Of a DNA stretch of 52,610 bases, positions 35,868 through 44,461 are shown piece after piece. The DNA lies in contig BPHE01000015.1 in NCBI GenBank assembly GCA_026003395.1, forward strand, positions 1-52,610, given 5' to 3'. The DNA is from Vicingaceae bacterium (GTDB lineage: Bacteria > Bacteroidota > Bacteroidia > Flavobacteriales_E > Vicingaceae). Below the pieces are notes generated by a model that ran no database searches, was not told the DNA's origin, and worked only from the letters and a program-made list of their open reading frames with translations. Numbering within the stretch: position 1 is the first letter of the stretch; the number at the start of each line of letters is the position of its first letter. Position numbers and translations under genes: made by a program.

Positions 35868-36534
35868 AGATGTTAATTATTTTTATAATCCAATTTCCCA
35901 ACAAGATAGCCGGAAATATTTCAAGGGTGCAAAAGTACAAAAAAATAATCAAATTAGGGATATGCAACATTTTAAACATGCTTAATTTCCTGAATAAAAT
36001 CACAGCATATACCATTGCAAACAACATCAAAAATAATTTGAAAATCAACCATTTGCCCTGCATGTCGGTAAGCCACAAAACTGCCATGAGCCAGGAAAAA
36101 GGAATAGACAAAATAGAAAGATAATAGTAAAATATCGTTTCTATGGTTTTCCATTCTTTTACTTCATATAGTTTTAATATCACCCAATCTATCCATCCTT
36201 TTCCGGAAAAAACAATCAAAAAAATGACAGAAAATTTAAACCAGGTAAGGGGAAAATTCTCTTGTTCAAATAATTTAGGATAAAGCGAAATGTATACAAA
36301 TCCCGATAGAAAAAACACAGAAAATAAGTATAATGACAGATTTACCCTTTGGGTATAAACTTTTTCTTCACGGGCCAATTGCAAAATTATTCGTGGTTGA
36401 GACACGCCTTTTAAAATATAAAAAACCCTTTCCCTGTTAAAATACAAATACATCCAGAAAGCAAGATTAAACACCAACCACAAAACAACCTGCATCGGCT
36501 TATAAAATTGATTGATATTGGGTATTAAATCCAT
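35860..36534 (-). CDS. DUF4271-like integral membrane protein
   Basis: A 224-residue protein with about six hydrophobic segments (starting near residues 14-32, 66-86, 98-117, 133-154, 160-178 and 196-217). The order directly before hemD and the pattern FSGKGWIDWVILKLYEV fit the Bacteroidota-specific DUF4271 group, a family without known function. Its stop overlaps the hemD start by 8 bases. It heads the run hemD-rnpA-yidD-ctpA-ligase. Confidence 0.75.
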   Translation of the reverse strand: MDLIPNINQFYKPMQVVLWLVFNLAFWMYLYFNRERVFYILKGVSQPRIILQLAREEKVYTQRVNLSLYLFSVFFLSGFVYISLYPKLFEQENFPLTWFKFSVIFLIVFSGKGWIDWVILKLYEVKEWKTIETIFYYYLSILSIPFSWLMAVLWLTDMQGKWLIFKLFLMLFAMVYAVILFRKLSMFKMLHIPNLIIFLYFCTLEIFPAILLGNWIIKIINIYE

Positions 36535-36555
36535 CTTCCGGCAGTGTTTCTACAT

Positions 36556-36589
36556 AAAAAGAAGGGGTAGAACATGCATGTTCCACCCC
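36556..36589 (-). terminator. Intrinsic terminator after nrdJ
   Basis: A near-perfect 26-base palindrome, GGGGTAGAACATG against CATGTTCCACCCC (12 of 13 pairs, 36564-36589), is followed on the - strand by TTCTTTTT (36556-36563). It sits 27 bases after the nrdJ stop and before the DUF4271-like gene. Confidence 0.8.
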
Positions 36590-36616
36590 AAAGTTACTTA
36601 TGTTTATCATTTTTAT

Positions 36617-39259
36617 TTATGAGCATTTGCTCATTCCGCAACTTTTACAGTTTAAGCAACCTTCTTCATAAACAAGTGATTCGTCACCGCAGTTCGGACA
36701 AACGTTATGGGCTGGAATGGTTCCATCTGGTATGTATCTTTTCAAAGCTCTGACTACACCATTTTTCCAGGTGTTCAATGTTTCACCGCTCAAATGCAAA
36801 TCACTTACCATATCCACCACATATTCAATAGGCATTCCGTGACGTAACACCCCGGAAATCAATTTTGCGTAATTCCAATATTCTTCATTAAATGTACGCG
36901 ACAATCCTTCAATGGTTGTTTTGTACCCATCTTTGTCGACATATTGAAAATCATAACGGGATTTACCGTCTTCTGTTTTATTTTTGATTACCCATCCTTT
37001 GTCGACAAATGAGAGAATTTGGAAAGAATCTTCCGCCCTTCCGGTGAAAATTTCATATGGGCGTCCGTTTAGCAATCCGACTACAGCTACCCAGTTTTCA
37101 TCATTATTTTTAAATTTGATGACATCTGCTTCCAAAACTTTTGGTCTTTTGGGCGCATTGGTATTTTTAAAAACGTTGTCCTGGTTTTCTTCGCTTTTTT
37201 TATCTTTCTTTTCGGAAACCAATACCCCCGAACGTGATCCTTCGCGATAAACTGTGATTCCTTTACAGCCACTCTCCCAACCGGTCATGTATATTTTAGA
37301 AACCATCTCTTCGCTTGTCTCTTCAGGAATATTGACCGTCACACTGATGGAATGATCTACCCATTTTTGAATAGCTCCTTGCATTTTCACTTTAGCTACC
37401 CAATCGATATCATTCGCTGTAGATTTGTAATAAGGTGATTTTTTGATGATCTCGTTAAGTTCTTCCTGGGTTAGTTTTTCCATTTCATCAACGTTATAGT
37501 TGTTGATTTTCAACCAATCGATAAACTTGTGGTGGAAAACATGATATTCTTCCCAGGCATCTCCTACTTCGTCCACAAAATCCACTCTCACATTTTTATC
37601 ATTGGGGTTAACTTTTCTTCTTCTTTTATAAGAAACGAGAAAGACCGGTTCGATGCCTGAAGTAGTTTGGCTCATGATGCTGGTAGTTCCGGTGGGTGCA
37701 ATGGTCAACATGGCTATATTGCGACGTCCATATTTTATCATCTTTTCATAAAGTTCGGGACGTGCTGCTTTAATTCGGTTGATAAACGGATTTTTTTCTT
37801 CGCGTATGCTGTCGTAAATTGGAAAAGCGCCTCTGTCTTTGGCTAAATCAACAGATGATTCATAAACTTCCAATGCCAAAGTTTTGTGCACTTCTGTAGA
37901 GAACTCAATAGCTTCGTCGCTTCCATATCTCAATCCCAAAGCAGCAAGCATATCACCTTCGGCCGTAATGCCAACGCCGGTTCTTCTTCCAAGAATACAT
38001 TTTTCCTTTATCTTTTTCCAAAGGTTTAACTCTCTTGATTTAATTTCCTCATCTTCAGGGTCTTTATTGATTTTTTCTATGATTTTGTCAATTTTCTCCA
38101 ATTCCAAATCAACTATGTCATCCATGATTCTCAAGGCAAGGCGGGCATGATTTTTAAATTTCTCCCAATTAAACTTCGCTTCGGGTGTGAAAGGATTATC
38201 TACATAACTAAAGAGGTTGACAGCCAATAAACGACAACTGTCATAAGGACATAAAGGAATCTCTCCGCATGGATTGGTAGAAACGGTTTTAAATCCTAAA
38301 TCGGCATAACAATCAGGTACCGATTCGCGAATGACTGTATCCCAAAATAATACGCCCGGTTCTGCAGATTTCCATGCATTGTGTATAATTTTTTCCCAAA
38401 GTTTGCGGGCATTCACTTCTTTGGTCACCATGGGTTTGTCGCTGTCAATGGGGAACTTTTGTACATATACAGTGTCATTTTTTACCGCTTGCATAAATTC
38501 GTCGTCGATTTTGACCGAAACATTGGCGCCGGTCACTTTAGTGCCGTCCAATTTTGCATCAATAAATGCTTCGCTGTCAGGGTGTTTAATAGATATTGTC
38601 AACATTAATGCTCCTCTACGTCCATCTTGAGCCACTTCACGTGTAGAGTTTGAATAACGTTCCATAAACGGAACTACTCCTGTTGAGGTCAAAGCACTGT
38701 TCATCACAGGTGAACCTTTCGGACGTATGTGAGAAAGGTCATGTCCGACACCCCCTCTTCTTTTCATTAGTTGTACTTGTTCTTCATCAATTTTTAATAC
38801 CGCCCCATAGGAATCACTCGGACCGTCGTTACCAATTACAAAACAGTTTGACAATGATGCAATTTGAAAATCATTTCCAATGCCTGTCATGGGTCCTCCT
38901 TGAGGAATGATGTATTTGAAATCTTTGAGCAATTGATAAATTTCTTCCTCGGAAATAGGGTTGGGATATTTTTTTTCGATACGGGCTATTTCACGGGCCA
39001 AACGGCGATGCATATCATCGGGGGTCAACTCGTAGATATTGCCGAACGAATCTTTCAGGGCATATTTGTTTATCCAAACATTTGCCGCAAGTTCGTCCCC
39101 TTTGAAGTATTCAATGGCTGCTGCCAATACTTCATTGTAATCATAACTTTTTTTCATAGCGGAAGTACCGATTTGTTGTTCTTTTACATTTACTTTTTGT
39201 TCTTCCGTAGTTTTCGTAACATTTATATTTTCCATAACAGACGATTTTTTACGTAGCAA
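36617..39259 (-). CDS. nrdJ: Adenosylcobalamin-dependent (class II) ribonucleotide reductase
   Basis: An 880-residue class II RNR that makes deoxyribonucleotides using adenosylcobalamin as the radical source. Seen are the N-terminal segment before YIIPQGGPMTGIGND, the active-site NPCGEIPLCPYDSC with the radical region cysteine (about 330), IAPTGTTSIMSQTTSG near 555 and a C-terminal Cys-rich tail VCPNCGDESL...CLNCKSCG with C-x-x-C pairs for redox or zinc. The start could be the ATG at 39259 or the one eight codons later at 39235 (MENINVT). A structured element lies upstream and a strong terminator follows. No class I RNR is in the window. Confidence 0.95.
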   Translation of the reverse strand: MLRKKSSVMENINVTKTTEEQKVNVKEQQIGTSAMKKSYDYNEVLAAAIEYFKGDELAANVWINKYALKDSFGNIYELTPDDMHRRLAREIARIEKKYPNPISEEEIYQLLKDFKYIIPQGGPMTGIGNDFQIASLSNCFVIGNDGPSDSYGAVLKIDEEQVQLMKRRGGVGHDLSHIRPKGSPVMNSALTSTGVVPFMERYSNSTREVAQDGRRGALMLTISIKHPDSEAFIDAKLDGTKVTGANVSVKIDDEFMQAVKNDTVYVQKFPIDSDKPMVTKEVNARKLWEKIIHNAWKSAEPGVLFWDTVIRESVPDCYADLGFKTVSTNPCGEIPLCPYDSCRLLAVNLFSYVDNPFTPEAKFNWEKFKNHARLALRIMDDIVDLELEKIDKIIEKINKDPEDEEIKSRELNLWKKIKEKCILGRRTGVGITAEGDMLAALGLRYGSDEAIEFSTEVHKTLALEVYESSVDLAKDRGAFPIYDSIREEKNPFINRIKAARPELYEKMIKYGRRNIAMLTIAPTGTTSIMSQTTSGIEPVFLVSYKRRRKVNPNDKNVRVDFVDEVGDAWEEYHVFHHKFIDWLKINNYNVDEMEKLTQEELNEIIKKSPYYKSTANDIDWVAKVKMQGAIQKWVDHSISVTVNIPEETSEEMVSKIYMTGWESGCKGITVYREGSRSGVLVSEKKDKKSEENQDNVFKNTNAPKRPKVLEADVIKFKNNDENWVAVVGLLNGRPYEIFTGRAEDSFQILSFVDKGWVIKNKTEDGKSRYDFQYVDKDGYKTTIEGLSRTFNEEYWNYAKLISGVLRHGMPIEYVVDMVSDLHLSGETLNTWKNGVVRALKRYIPDGTIPAHNVCPNCGDESLVYEEGCLNCKSCGMSKCS

Positions 39260-39360
39260 TAATATAAAGAATATTTTTTTGATTTTTTCCTGTTCAATTT
39301 TTTAATTAACAATTTTTTCTAAAAAATTTTTTTTGAATAAAAATCTATTTTTTTATATAT

Positions 39361-39468
39361 TTAAGCACCTTGAAACAGTAATGTATGGTCCTCTTTTCTT
39401 TATTCCATAAAGGTTTCAGGTCTTTTTTGCAACCTTCTTTTGGAAAACCTAAATTGTTATGTGCTTAA
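39361..39468 (-). promoter_or_regulatory. Multi-helix inverted-repeat element upstream of nrdJ
   Basis: Three nested inverted repeats: TTAAGCAC (39361-39368) with GTGCTTAA (39461-39468), CCTTGAAAC (39368-39376) with GTTTCAGG (39413-39420, one bulge) and TATGG (39384-39388) with CCATA (39405-39409). On the - strand the closing helix abuts the second helix, as in a junction, and the other arm holds AGGTTT/AAACCT and AAGGTT/AACCTT, which compete for the same pairing. It ends about 100 bases before the nrdJ ATG and begins 8 bases after the preceding gene's stop. No T run follows, so it is not a normal terminator. I do not see the conserved B12 box of cobalamin riboswitches. Confidence 0.45.
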
Positions 39469-39476
39469 AAATCAAA

Positions 39477-41933
39477 TTATTTTGCCATCCATCTTATTGT
39501 TTGGATGGTTGTGTTGGTTTTAACTTCAAATATGTACATTCCTGATGGAAATTCTGTATGGATCGAAAAATTGTTCTGATTTATGTTATGATATGTTTTT
39601 AATAATTTTCCATGCAAGTTGTATATTTTCACCAATTCAAGTGGTTCGTGTGATTTTATGTTGACAATATTGTCACCCGGGTTGGGATATAAAATGATAT
39701 CCGAATTGCCGGTTGATAATGCCTTTATGTTATTGACTCCCAATGTAAATGTGGCTGAATCGGTACAACCGCTCATCTGGTCGGTTACAATAACCGTATA
39801 TACACCCGGCGGCACATTTGTGAGATCTTCTGTGGTTGCGCCATTACTCCATTGGAAAGAGTAATTTCCGGTTCCTCCAAAAACAATGAGATCAACCGAT
39901 CCGCTATTGGGGGCAGGCGGAATGATGACAGCATTGATAAACAATTGACATGAATCTCCCACACAAAAATCCTGTGTTAAGGAATTAGCATTGAACGTAT
40001 TATTAAAAATTAACGTGTCATTTCCTTGCTTAATCAATAGATAACCCGATCCGTAATTACAACAAAATCCATCTCCATAAGCATCTTTCAACACCAACCG
40101 GAAACATCCTTCCCACAGACATAAATTGTAGTTGAAGGTTTGTCCTCCGTTCACATCTTCATAAGGTCCGCCTTTGCTTATCACCGTACCGTCTGATGAT
40201 TGAATTTCCCAATAAGTTTCAGAGCCGAAATTGTCGGTTTTAATTTGCAGCGAAAGGTTTACAGGGTTGTTTTGATAGATAAAAGTCCGGATTAAGTGAT
40301 TGTCCGGCTGATAATCTTGTTGTGAGTTCACTTCCATCACCTGAGCTTCCAGTTGATTTATACCGGGTACAAAATTCAAAATGGGCACATGGACGGTATC
40401 GGTGGCAAGATACTTCAATGTATCAAAGTTTTTCATAAGAGTCACACTCTGCCAACCATTTAAAATAAACTTTATCTTGGCTTGCAAAATGGGTTGATTT
40501 CCTGTATTTCTCACTATGATGTATGGTGTTGCATTCCCGCAGGAGGTGCTGTAAATACCTTGCATCGACAGTAGAGTTAAATTTAAATTATGCAAGGAAG
40601 GATTGGGGTCAAAGGCAATTAACCTTTTTTTACCGGATTGGGATGGATCGAGCCAATATTTCAATTGTTGACTGCTATCGGCATAAAAATCCCAAGATAC
40701 GGAAAATTTCCCGTAATAATCGGCGTAATCTGTTGCAAAACAAGAAGCATTGCCTCCATGCAGTTGACCTGTAATCAAATGATATTCGTCAAACAAAGGA
40801 GAACCGGACGAACCCCCTTCAGTTGTACCGGATTCCCAATTATCGACTTTCCAATGATTATTCCCTTGCAGGTAATAACCCGATGATTGCAAGGAATCGA
40901 ATTGATGGGATATTTTTGCCACATCTCCGCTCGGATGATGAATTCCGGTTGCCTCTAAAGGGGTACGTCCGGTGGCATCCCACCCGGCATAGATTACTTG
41001 ATAAGACAAAGGGGGAGTTTGGTTGAGCTCTACAAGACAAAAATCACTGGTGGATGATGCCGCTCTTATCGTACAACCTTGTATGGTCATATTGGTGTTT
41101 CCGTCTATGGATGGTGAACATTGTGAGGAATAATAGTTAAACATAAAGATATTATTGGTAGATACTCCACAATGATTGGCGGTCAAAATATAGGGCTTTC
41201 CGTCATTGGCTGTATTGTTAATCAAGGCACCACTGCAAAACCTTGCATTTCCGGCCGTAAGCAACATAACGACCGACCGAAGTTCGGGTTTCCATTGCAA
41301 TGAGTCACAGATGGCATTCACATTACAGCCACCTGCATCTCCAAAGTTTTTTAGCCAGTCGTTAAGTGTTCTGTATCCATAAATTATTTCAGAAATTTCT
41401 AACTCTACACGGTCATAGAGAGATAAAGGCACATTGATTTCAAATATAATTTCGTCATCATAGATAAAACCTGTCGCAAACCTTCCGTCAGGATTATGAT
41501 GAAATGATGTGAAAGCCCCGAGAATCGATTTTTTACGAGGTGAGTAAACAAAAAACTTTGCACCTTCGGGCATGTGAAATTTATTGTAATTGACATTCAA
41601 ACTTTTGGCGCCCGGTATTCTTATTTTCAAACGCCAAACAGCCATATTTTTTTCGGTAAACCATATTCCGGAATTTAATGTGTTGAACGAAACACTCACA
41701 GGCAAACCAAAACGCCACGGAATATCTTTATATTGATCGGTAATGGCGTCCTCTTCCCGTGCTTTGTTGACATCCGGAGGGGTAAGTTCAACCACGGGAG
41801 GATCAGGTAAATGGAATTGATGGGAAAGTGGCTCGAATGGTAAATTGATTTGTGCCGAAAGGAAATATCCCATCAAAAAGTTAAGGGTAATGAGTAATCT
41901 TACCGGAATCGTCGATACACAACAAAATTTCAT
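39477..41933 (-). CDS. T9SS-exported trypsin-like (lysyl endopeptidase type) serine protease
   Basis: An 818-residue secreted protein. A signal peptide ends near residues 27-29 (LSAQ). A pro region is followed by an S1-family protease like lysyl endopeptidase: ILTANHCG (His), STSDFCLVEL (Asp) and EGGSSGSPLFD (Ser) form the triad, with CSGALINN before it. Then come a beta domain with a Cys-rich GYGDGFCCNYGSGY-like stretch (here KDAYGDGFCC), a SprB-like repeat ending GVYTVIVTDQMSGCTDSATF (about 700-735) and the type A T9SS sorting domain (LYPNPGDNIVNI to IRWMAK). The type IX system would carry it to the surface. Its start overlaps the small gene at 41881. Confidence 0.9.
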   Translation of the reverse strand: MKFCCVSTIPVRLLITLNFLMGYFLSAQINLPFEPLSHQFHLPDPPVVELTPPDVNKAREEDAITDQYKDIPWRFGLPVSVSFNTLNSGIWFTEKNMAVWRLKIRIPGAKSLNVNYNKFHMPEGAKFFVYSPRKKSILGAFTSFHHNPDGRFATGFIYDDEIIFEINVPLSLYDRVELEISEIIYGYRTLNDWLKNFGDAGGCNVNAICDSLQWKPELRSVVMLLTAGNARFCSGALINNTANDGKPYILTANHCGVSTNNIFMFNYYSSQCSPSIDGNTNMTIQGCTIRAASSTSDFCLVELNQTPPLSYQVIYAGWDATGRTPLEATGIHHPSGDVAKISHQFDSLQSSGYYLQGNNHWKVDNWESGTTEGGSSGSPLFDEYHLITGQLHGGNASCFATDYADYYGKFSVSWDFYADSSQQLKYWLDPSQSGKKRLIAFDPNPSLHNLNLTLLSMQGIYSTSCGNATPYIIVRNTGNQPILQAKIKFILNGWQSVTLMKNFDTLKYLATDTVHVPILNFVPGINQLEAQVMEVNSQQDYQPDNHLIRTFIYQNNPVNLSLQIKTDNFGSETYWEIQSSDGTVISKGGPYEDVNGGQTFNYNLCLWEGCFRLVLKDAYGDGFCCNYGSGYLLIKQGNDTLIFNNTFNANSLTQDFCVGDSCQLFINAVIIPPAPNSGSVDLIVFGGTGNYSFQWSNGATTEDLTNVPPGVYTVIVTDQMSGCTDSATFTLGVNNIKALSTGNSDIILYPNPGDNIVNIKSHEPLELVKIYNLHGKLLKTYHNINQNNFSIHTEFPSGMYIFEVKTNTTIQTIRWMAK

Positions 41934-42270
41934 AATTTTCTACAGTTTTCAATTCTCTAATGTAAAAATACAATTTTTTATGCTTGATTGTATTGGAAAT
42001 TTCAAAATCTTTGACAGGTAATAATTTCAGATGGAAACGCAAAAAGCCCTGAATAGTATCTGTGCCACATAATTGCAGTTGAAATTCAGGTTCATTATCT
42101 ATGGTATGCATTAATTCAATTTCCAAAGTGTCGTGAAAAATGCCGACATTTAGAATTTGATAGTGTTTGAAATCATCCCGGTAATGACAAGGAGCATGCA
42201 TGATTATTTGTGCAAATGAAGGGAAAGCAATTAATAAAAGGAAGGAAACATAAAACAATCTCATTCTCAA
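41881..42270 (-). CDS. Small secreted protein of unknown function
   Basis: A 129-residue protein with a clear signal peptide (LFYVSFLLLIAFPSFAQ), then a beta-rich mature part with three cysteines (one in APCHYRDD, one in QLQLCGTD, one in ILLCIDDSG) and no family I recognise. It overlaps the start of the secreted protease by 53 bases on the same strand, so the two are probably translated together; a chaperone or inhibitor role for the protease is a guess from position. Confidence 0.65.
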   Translation of the reverse strand: MRMRLFYVSFLLLIAFPSFAQIIMHAPCHYRDDFKHYQILNVGIFHDTLEIELMHTIDNEPEFQLQLCGTDTIQGFLRFHLKLLPVKDFEISNTIKHKKLYFYIRELKTVENYEILLCIDDSGKITHYP

Positions 42271-42343
42271 AATTTTTCATAAAATTATGTTACTCTTTTG
42301 AGTGAAGAGAGAAGCGTATAAATTTTTTATTCATAGCATTATG

Positions 42344-44365
42344 TTAATTTCCTGATTTTTCTTTGATTAAGCGGGAGATTGCGAGTAATTCATCCCTTAA
42401 ACGAGCGGCTTCAAGAAAATTGGTTTCTTTTGCTGCTTTCTCCATGGCTTCTTTTGTTTGCCACATTAGTTTTTCCAATTTATCCACAGGAAGGTATTTT
42501 ATGACCGGATCAGCCACCAAACCTTTTAAAACATCATCGCTGTATTGCACGCTTTCTTTTGAAGGTTCATCGTTTGAAAACGCACTGGATCTTTTTTTGA
42601 CAATCTGTTTTGGAGTGATGCCGTGTTTACGATTATATTCCATTTGTTTCAATCTTCTCCGATTGGTTTCGTCAATGGTTCGTTGCATGGAGTCGGTGAT
42701 TTTATCGGCATACATGATCACTTTGCCGTCTATATTTCTTGCAGCACGTCCGGCGGTCTGAGTCAACGAAGTGTCCGAACGCAAAAATCCTTCTTTGTCT
42801 GCGTCCAAAATTGCCACCAATGCCACTTCCGGCAAATCCAAGCCCTCGCGCAATAAATTAATTCCCACCAGTACGTCAAACATTCCTTTTCTGAAATCTT
42901 CAAGTATCTTAACGCGGTCAAGCGTATCTATATCAGAGTGAATGTATTCGCTCCTGACACCCATTTTTTGCAAGAATGAGGTTAGTTCTTCGGCCATTCT
43001 TTTGGTTAAAGTGGTAACCAATACTCTTTGGTCGTTTTTAACACATTGTCTAATCTCTTCGAGCAAGTCGTCAATTTGATTCTCAGTGGGTCTTACTTCA
43101 ATGGGCGGATCAACCAATCCGGTTGGTCTTACCACCTGTTCAACCAAAATACCTTCCGAATCCTTCAATTCAAAATCGCCGGGAGTGGCACTTACATATA
43201 TCACTTGCGGTATTAAGGCATAAAATTCGTCAAAAGTCAATGGTCTGTTATCCATAGCCGCAGGTAGTCGGAAACCATATTCCACAAGATTTTGCTTTCG
43301 CGACCGATCTCCACCGTACATAGCACGCAGTTGAGGAATGGTGACATGGCTTTCATCAATGACAATTAAATAATCTTCTGGAAAATAATCCAACAGGCAA
43401 AATGGTCTTTGCCCCGGTTTGCGGCCATCAAAATAACGTGAATAATTTTCGATCCCGGAACAATAACCAAGTTCGCGGATCATTTCAATATCGTAAGTTA
43501 CACGCTCATGCAGACGTTTCGCTTCAAGAGTTCTCCCTTCTTTTTGCAATTGTTCGACTCTGATATCCAAATCTCTTTGAATTTCTTGCAAAATACCTTC
43601 CAACGATTGATTGCCCGTAACAAAAATGTTTGAAGGGTATAACACCAATTCCTCATATTCTTCAATAGTAAAACCATTGATGGGATCAAAACTTTCAATA
43701 TTTTCAATTTCATCACCCCAAAAAATCAAACGATATGCTTCATCTGCATAAGCAGGCCAGATATCCACCGTATCTCCTTTTACCCTGAAATTTCCCCGAT
43801 AAAAGCGTTCATCATTTCTTGAATACATGGATCCTACCAAATCGTGCAACAATTTGTTGCGACTGATAAGTTGACCTTGACGCAAAGTTATTTTATGAGA
43901 GGTAAAATTTTCCGGATTACCCAAACCATAGATACAAGAAACCGAGGAAACCACAATGACGTCTTTGCGTCCGGACAACAGTGCCGTTGTCGTGCTTAAA
44001 CGAAGTTTTTCAATTTCCTCGTTGATCGAAAGATCTTTCTCTATGTAAGTATCGGTTACCGGCAAATATGCTTCGGGTTGATAATAGTCGTAATAGGAAA
44101 CAAAATATTCAACGGCATTTTCAGGAAAAAACTCTTTAAATTCAGAATAGAGTTGAGCGGCAAGTGTTTTATTATGGCTAAGAACCAGGGTTGGGATTTG
44201 CATTTGTTCGATGACATTGGCAATCGTAAAAGTTTTACCGGATCCGGTCACTCCCAGAAGGGTTTGTGCCCTTCTGCCCTGCCTCAACCCTTCACAAAGT
44301 TGACGGATAGCTTCCGGTTGATCTCCCGATGGCTTGAATGGTGCACGTAATTTAAATTTCTTCAT
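42344..44365 (-). CDS. uvrB: UvrABC excinuclease subunit B
   Basis: A 673-residue UvrB for nucleotide excision repair. Motifs are the P-loop [10 protein letters not shown] (38-47), the beta-hairpin segment [12 protein letters not shown] that probes damage, DESH of motif [21 protein letters not shown] and QTAGRAARN of motif VI, and the C-terminal UVR helix pair [19 protein letters not shown]. The length is standard. uvrA is not in the window. A 16-base perfect palindrome covers the putative -33 region of its promoter. Confidence 0.97.
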   Translation of the reverse strand: MKKFKLRAPFKPSGDQPEAIRQLCEGLRQGRRAQTLLGVTGSGKTFTIANVIEQMQIPTLVLSHNKTLAAQLYSEFKEFFPENAVEYFVSYYDYYQPEAYLPVTDTYIEKDLSINEEIEKLRLSTTTALLSGRKDVIVVSSVSCIYGLGNPENFTSHKITLRQGQLISRNKLLHDLVGSMYSRNDERFYRGNFRVKGDTVDIWPAYADEAYRLIFWGDEIENIESFDPINGFTIEEYEELVLYPSNIFVTGNQSLEGILQEIQRDLDIRVEQLQKEGRTLEAKRLHERVTYDIEMIRELGYCSGIENYSRYFDGRKPGQRPFCLLDYFPEDYLIVIDESHVTIPQLRAMYGGDRSRKQNLVEYGFRLPAAMDNRPLTFDEFYALIPQVIYVSATPGDFELKDSEGILVEQVVRPTGLVDPPIEVRPTENQIDDLLEEIRQCVKNDQRVLVTTLTKRMAEELTSFLQKMGVRSEYIHSDIDTLDRVKILEDFRKGMFDVLVGINLLREGLDLPEVALVAILDADKEGFLRSDTSLTQTAGRAARNIDGKVIMYADKITDSMQRTIDETNRRRLKQMEYNRKHGITPKQIVKKRSSAFSNDEPSKESVQYSDDVLKGLVADPVIKYLPVDKLEKLMWQTKEAMEKAAKETNFLEAARLRDELLAISRLIKEKSGN

Positions 44366-44387
44366 TTGAAAAAATGATTGCTATGGC

Positions 44388-44418
44388 TAAACGAATTGAA
44401 TGAGTAAATTTACTCAAA
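44388..44418 (-). promoter_or_regulatory. Putative uvrB promoter overlapped by a 16-base palindrome
   Basis: TGAGTAAATTTACTCA (44401-44416) is a perfect palindrome 36 bases before the uvrB ATG. On the - strand a TTTG (44418-44415) overlaps its edge, and 19 bases on lies TTCGTTTA (44395-44388), a 6 of 8 match to TAnnTTTG. A protein bound to the palindrome would cover the -33 region and spacer. The binding protein is unknown. Confidence 0.45.
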
Positions 44419-44461
44419 AGTGAATAAATTTAAAGTGGAAAATTATGTTAATTCTGAACAT

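Noticed and set aside
36564-36589. The GGGGTAGAACATG palindrome as an operator of the DUF4271/hemD run
   Set aside because: It is followed by a T run in the nrdJ direction and sits right behind the nrdJ stop, so a terminator explains it better.
39361-39468. Cobalamin riboswitch upstream of nrdJ
   Set aside because: The conserved B12 box and the adenosylcobalamin core are not seen; only the nested inverted repeats are, so I report an unassigned element instead.
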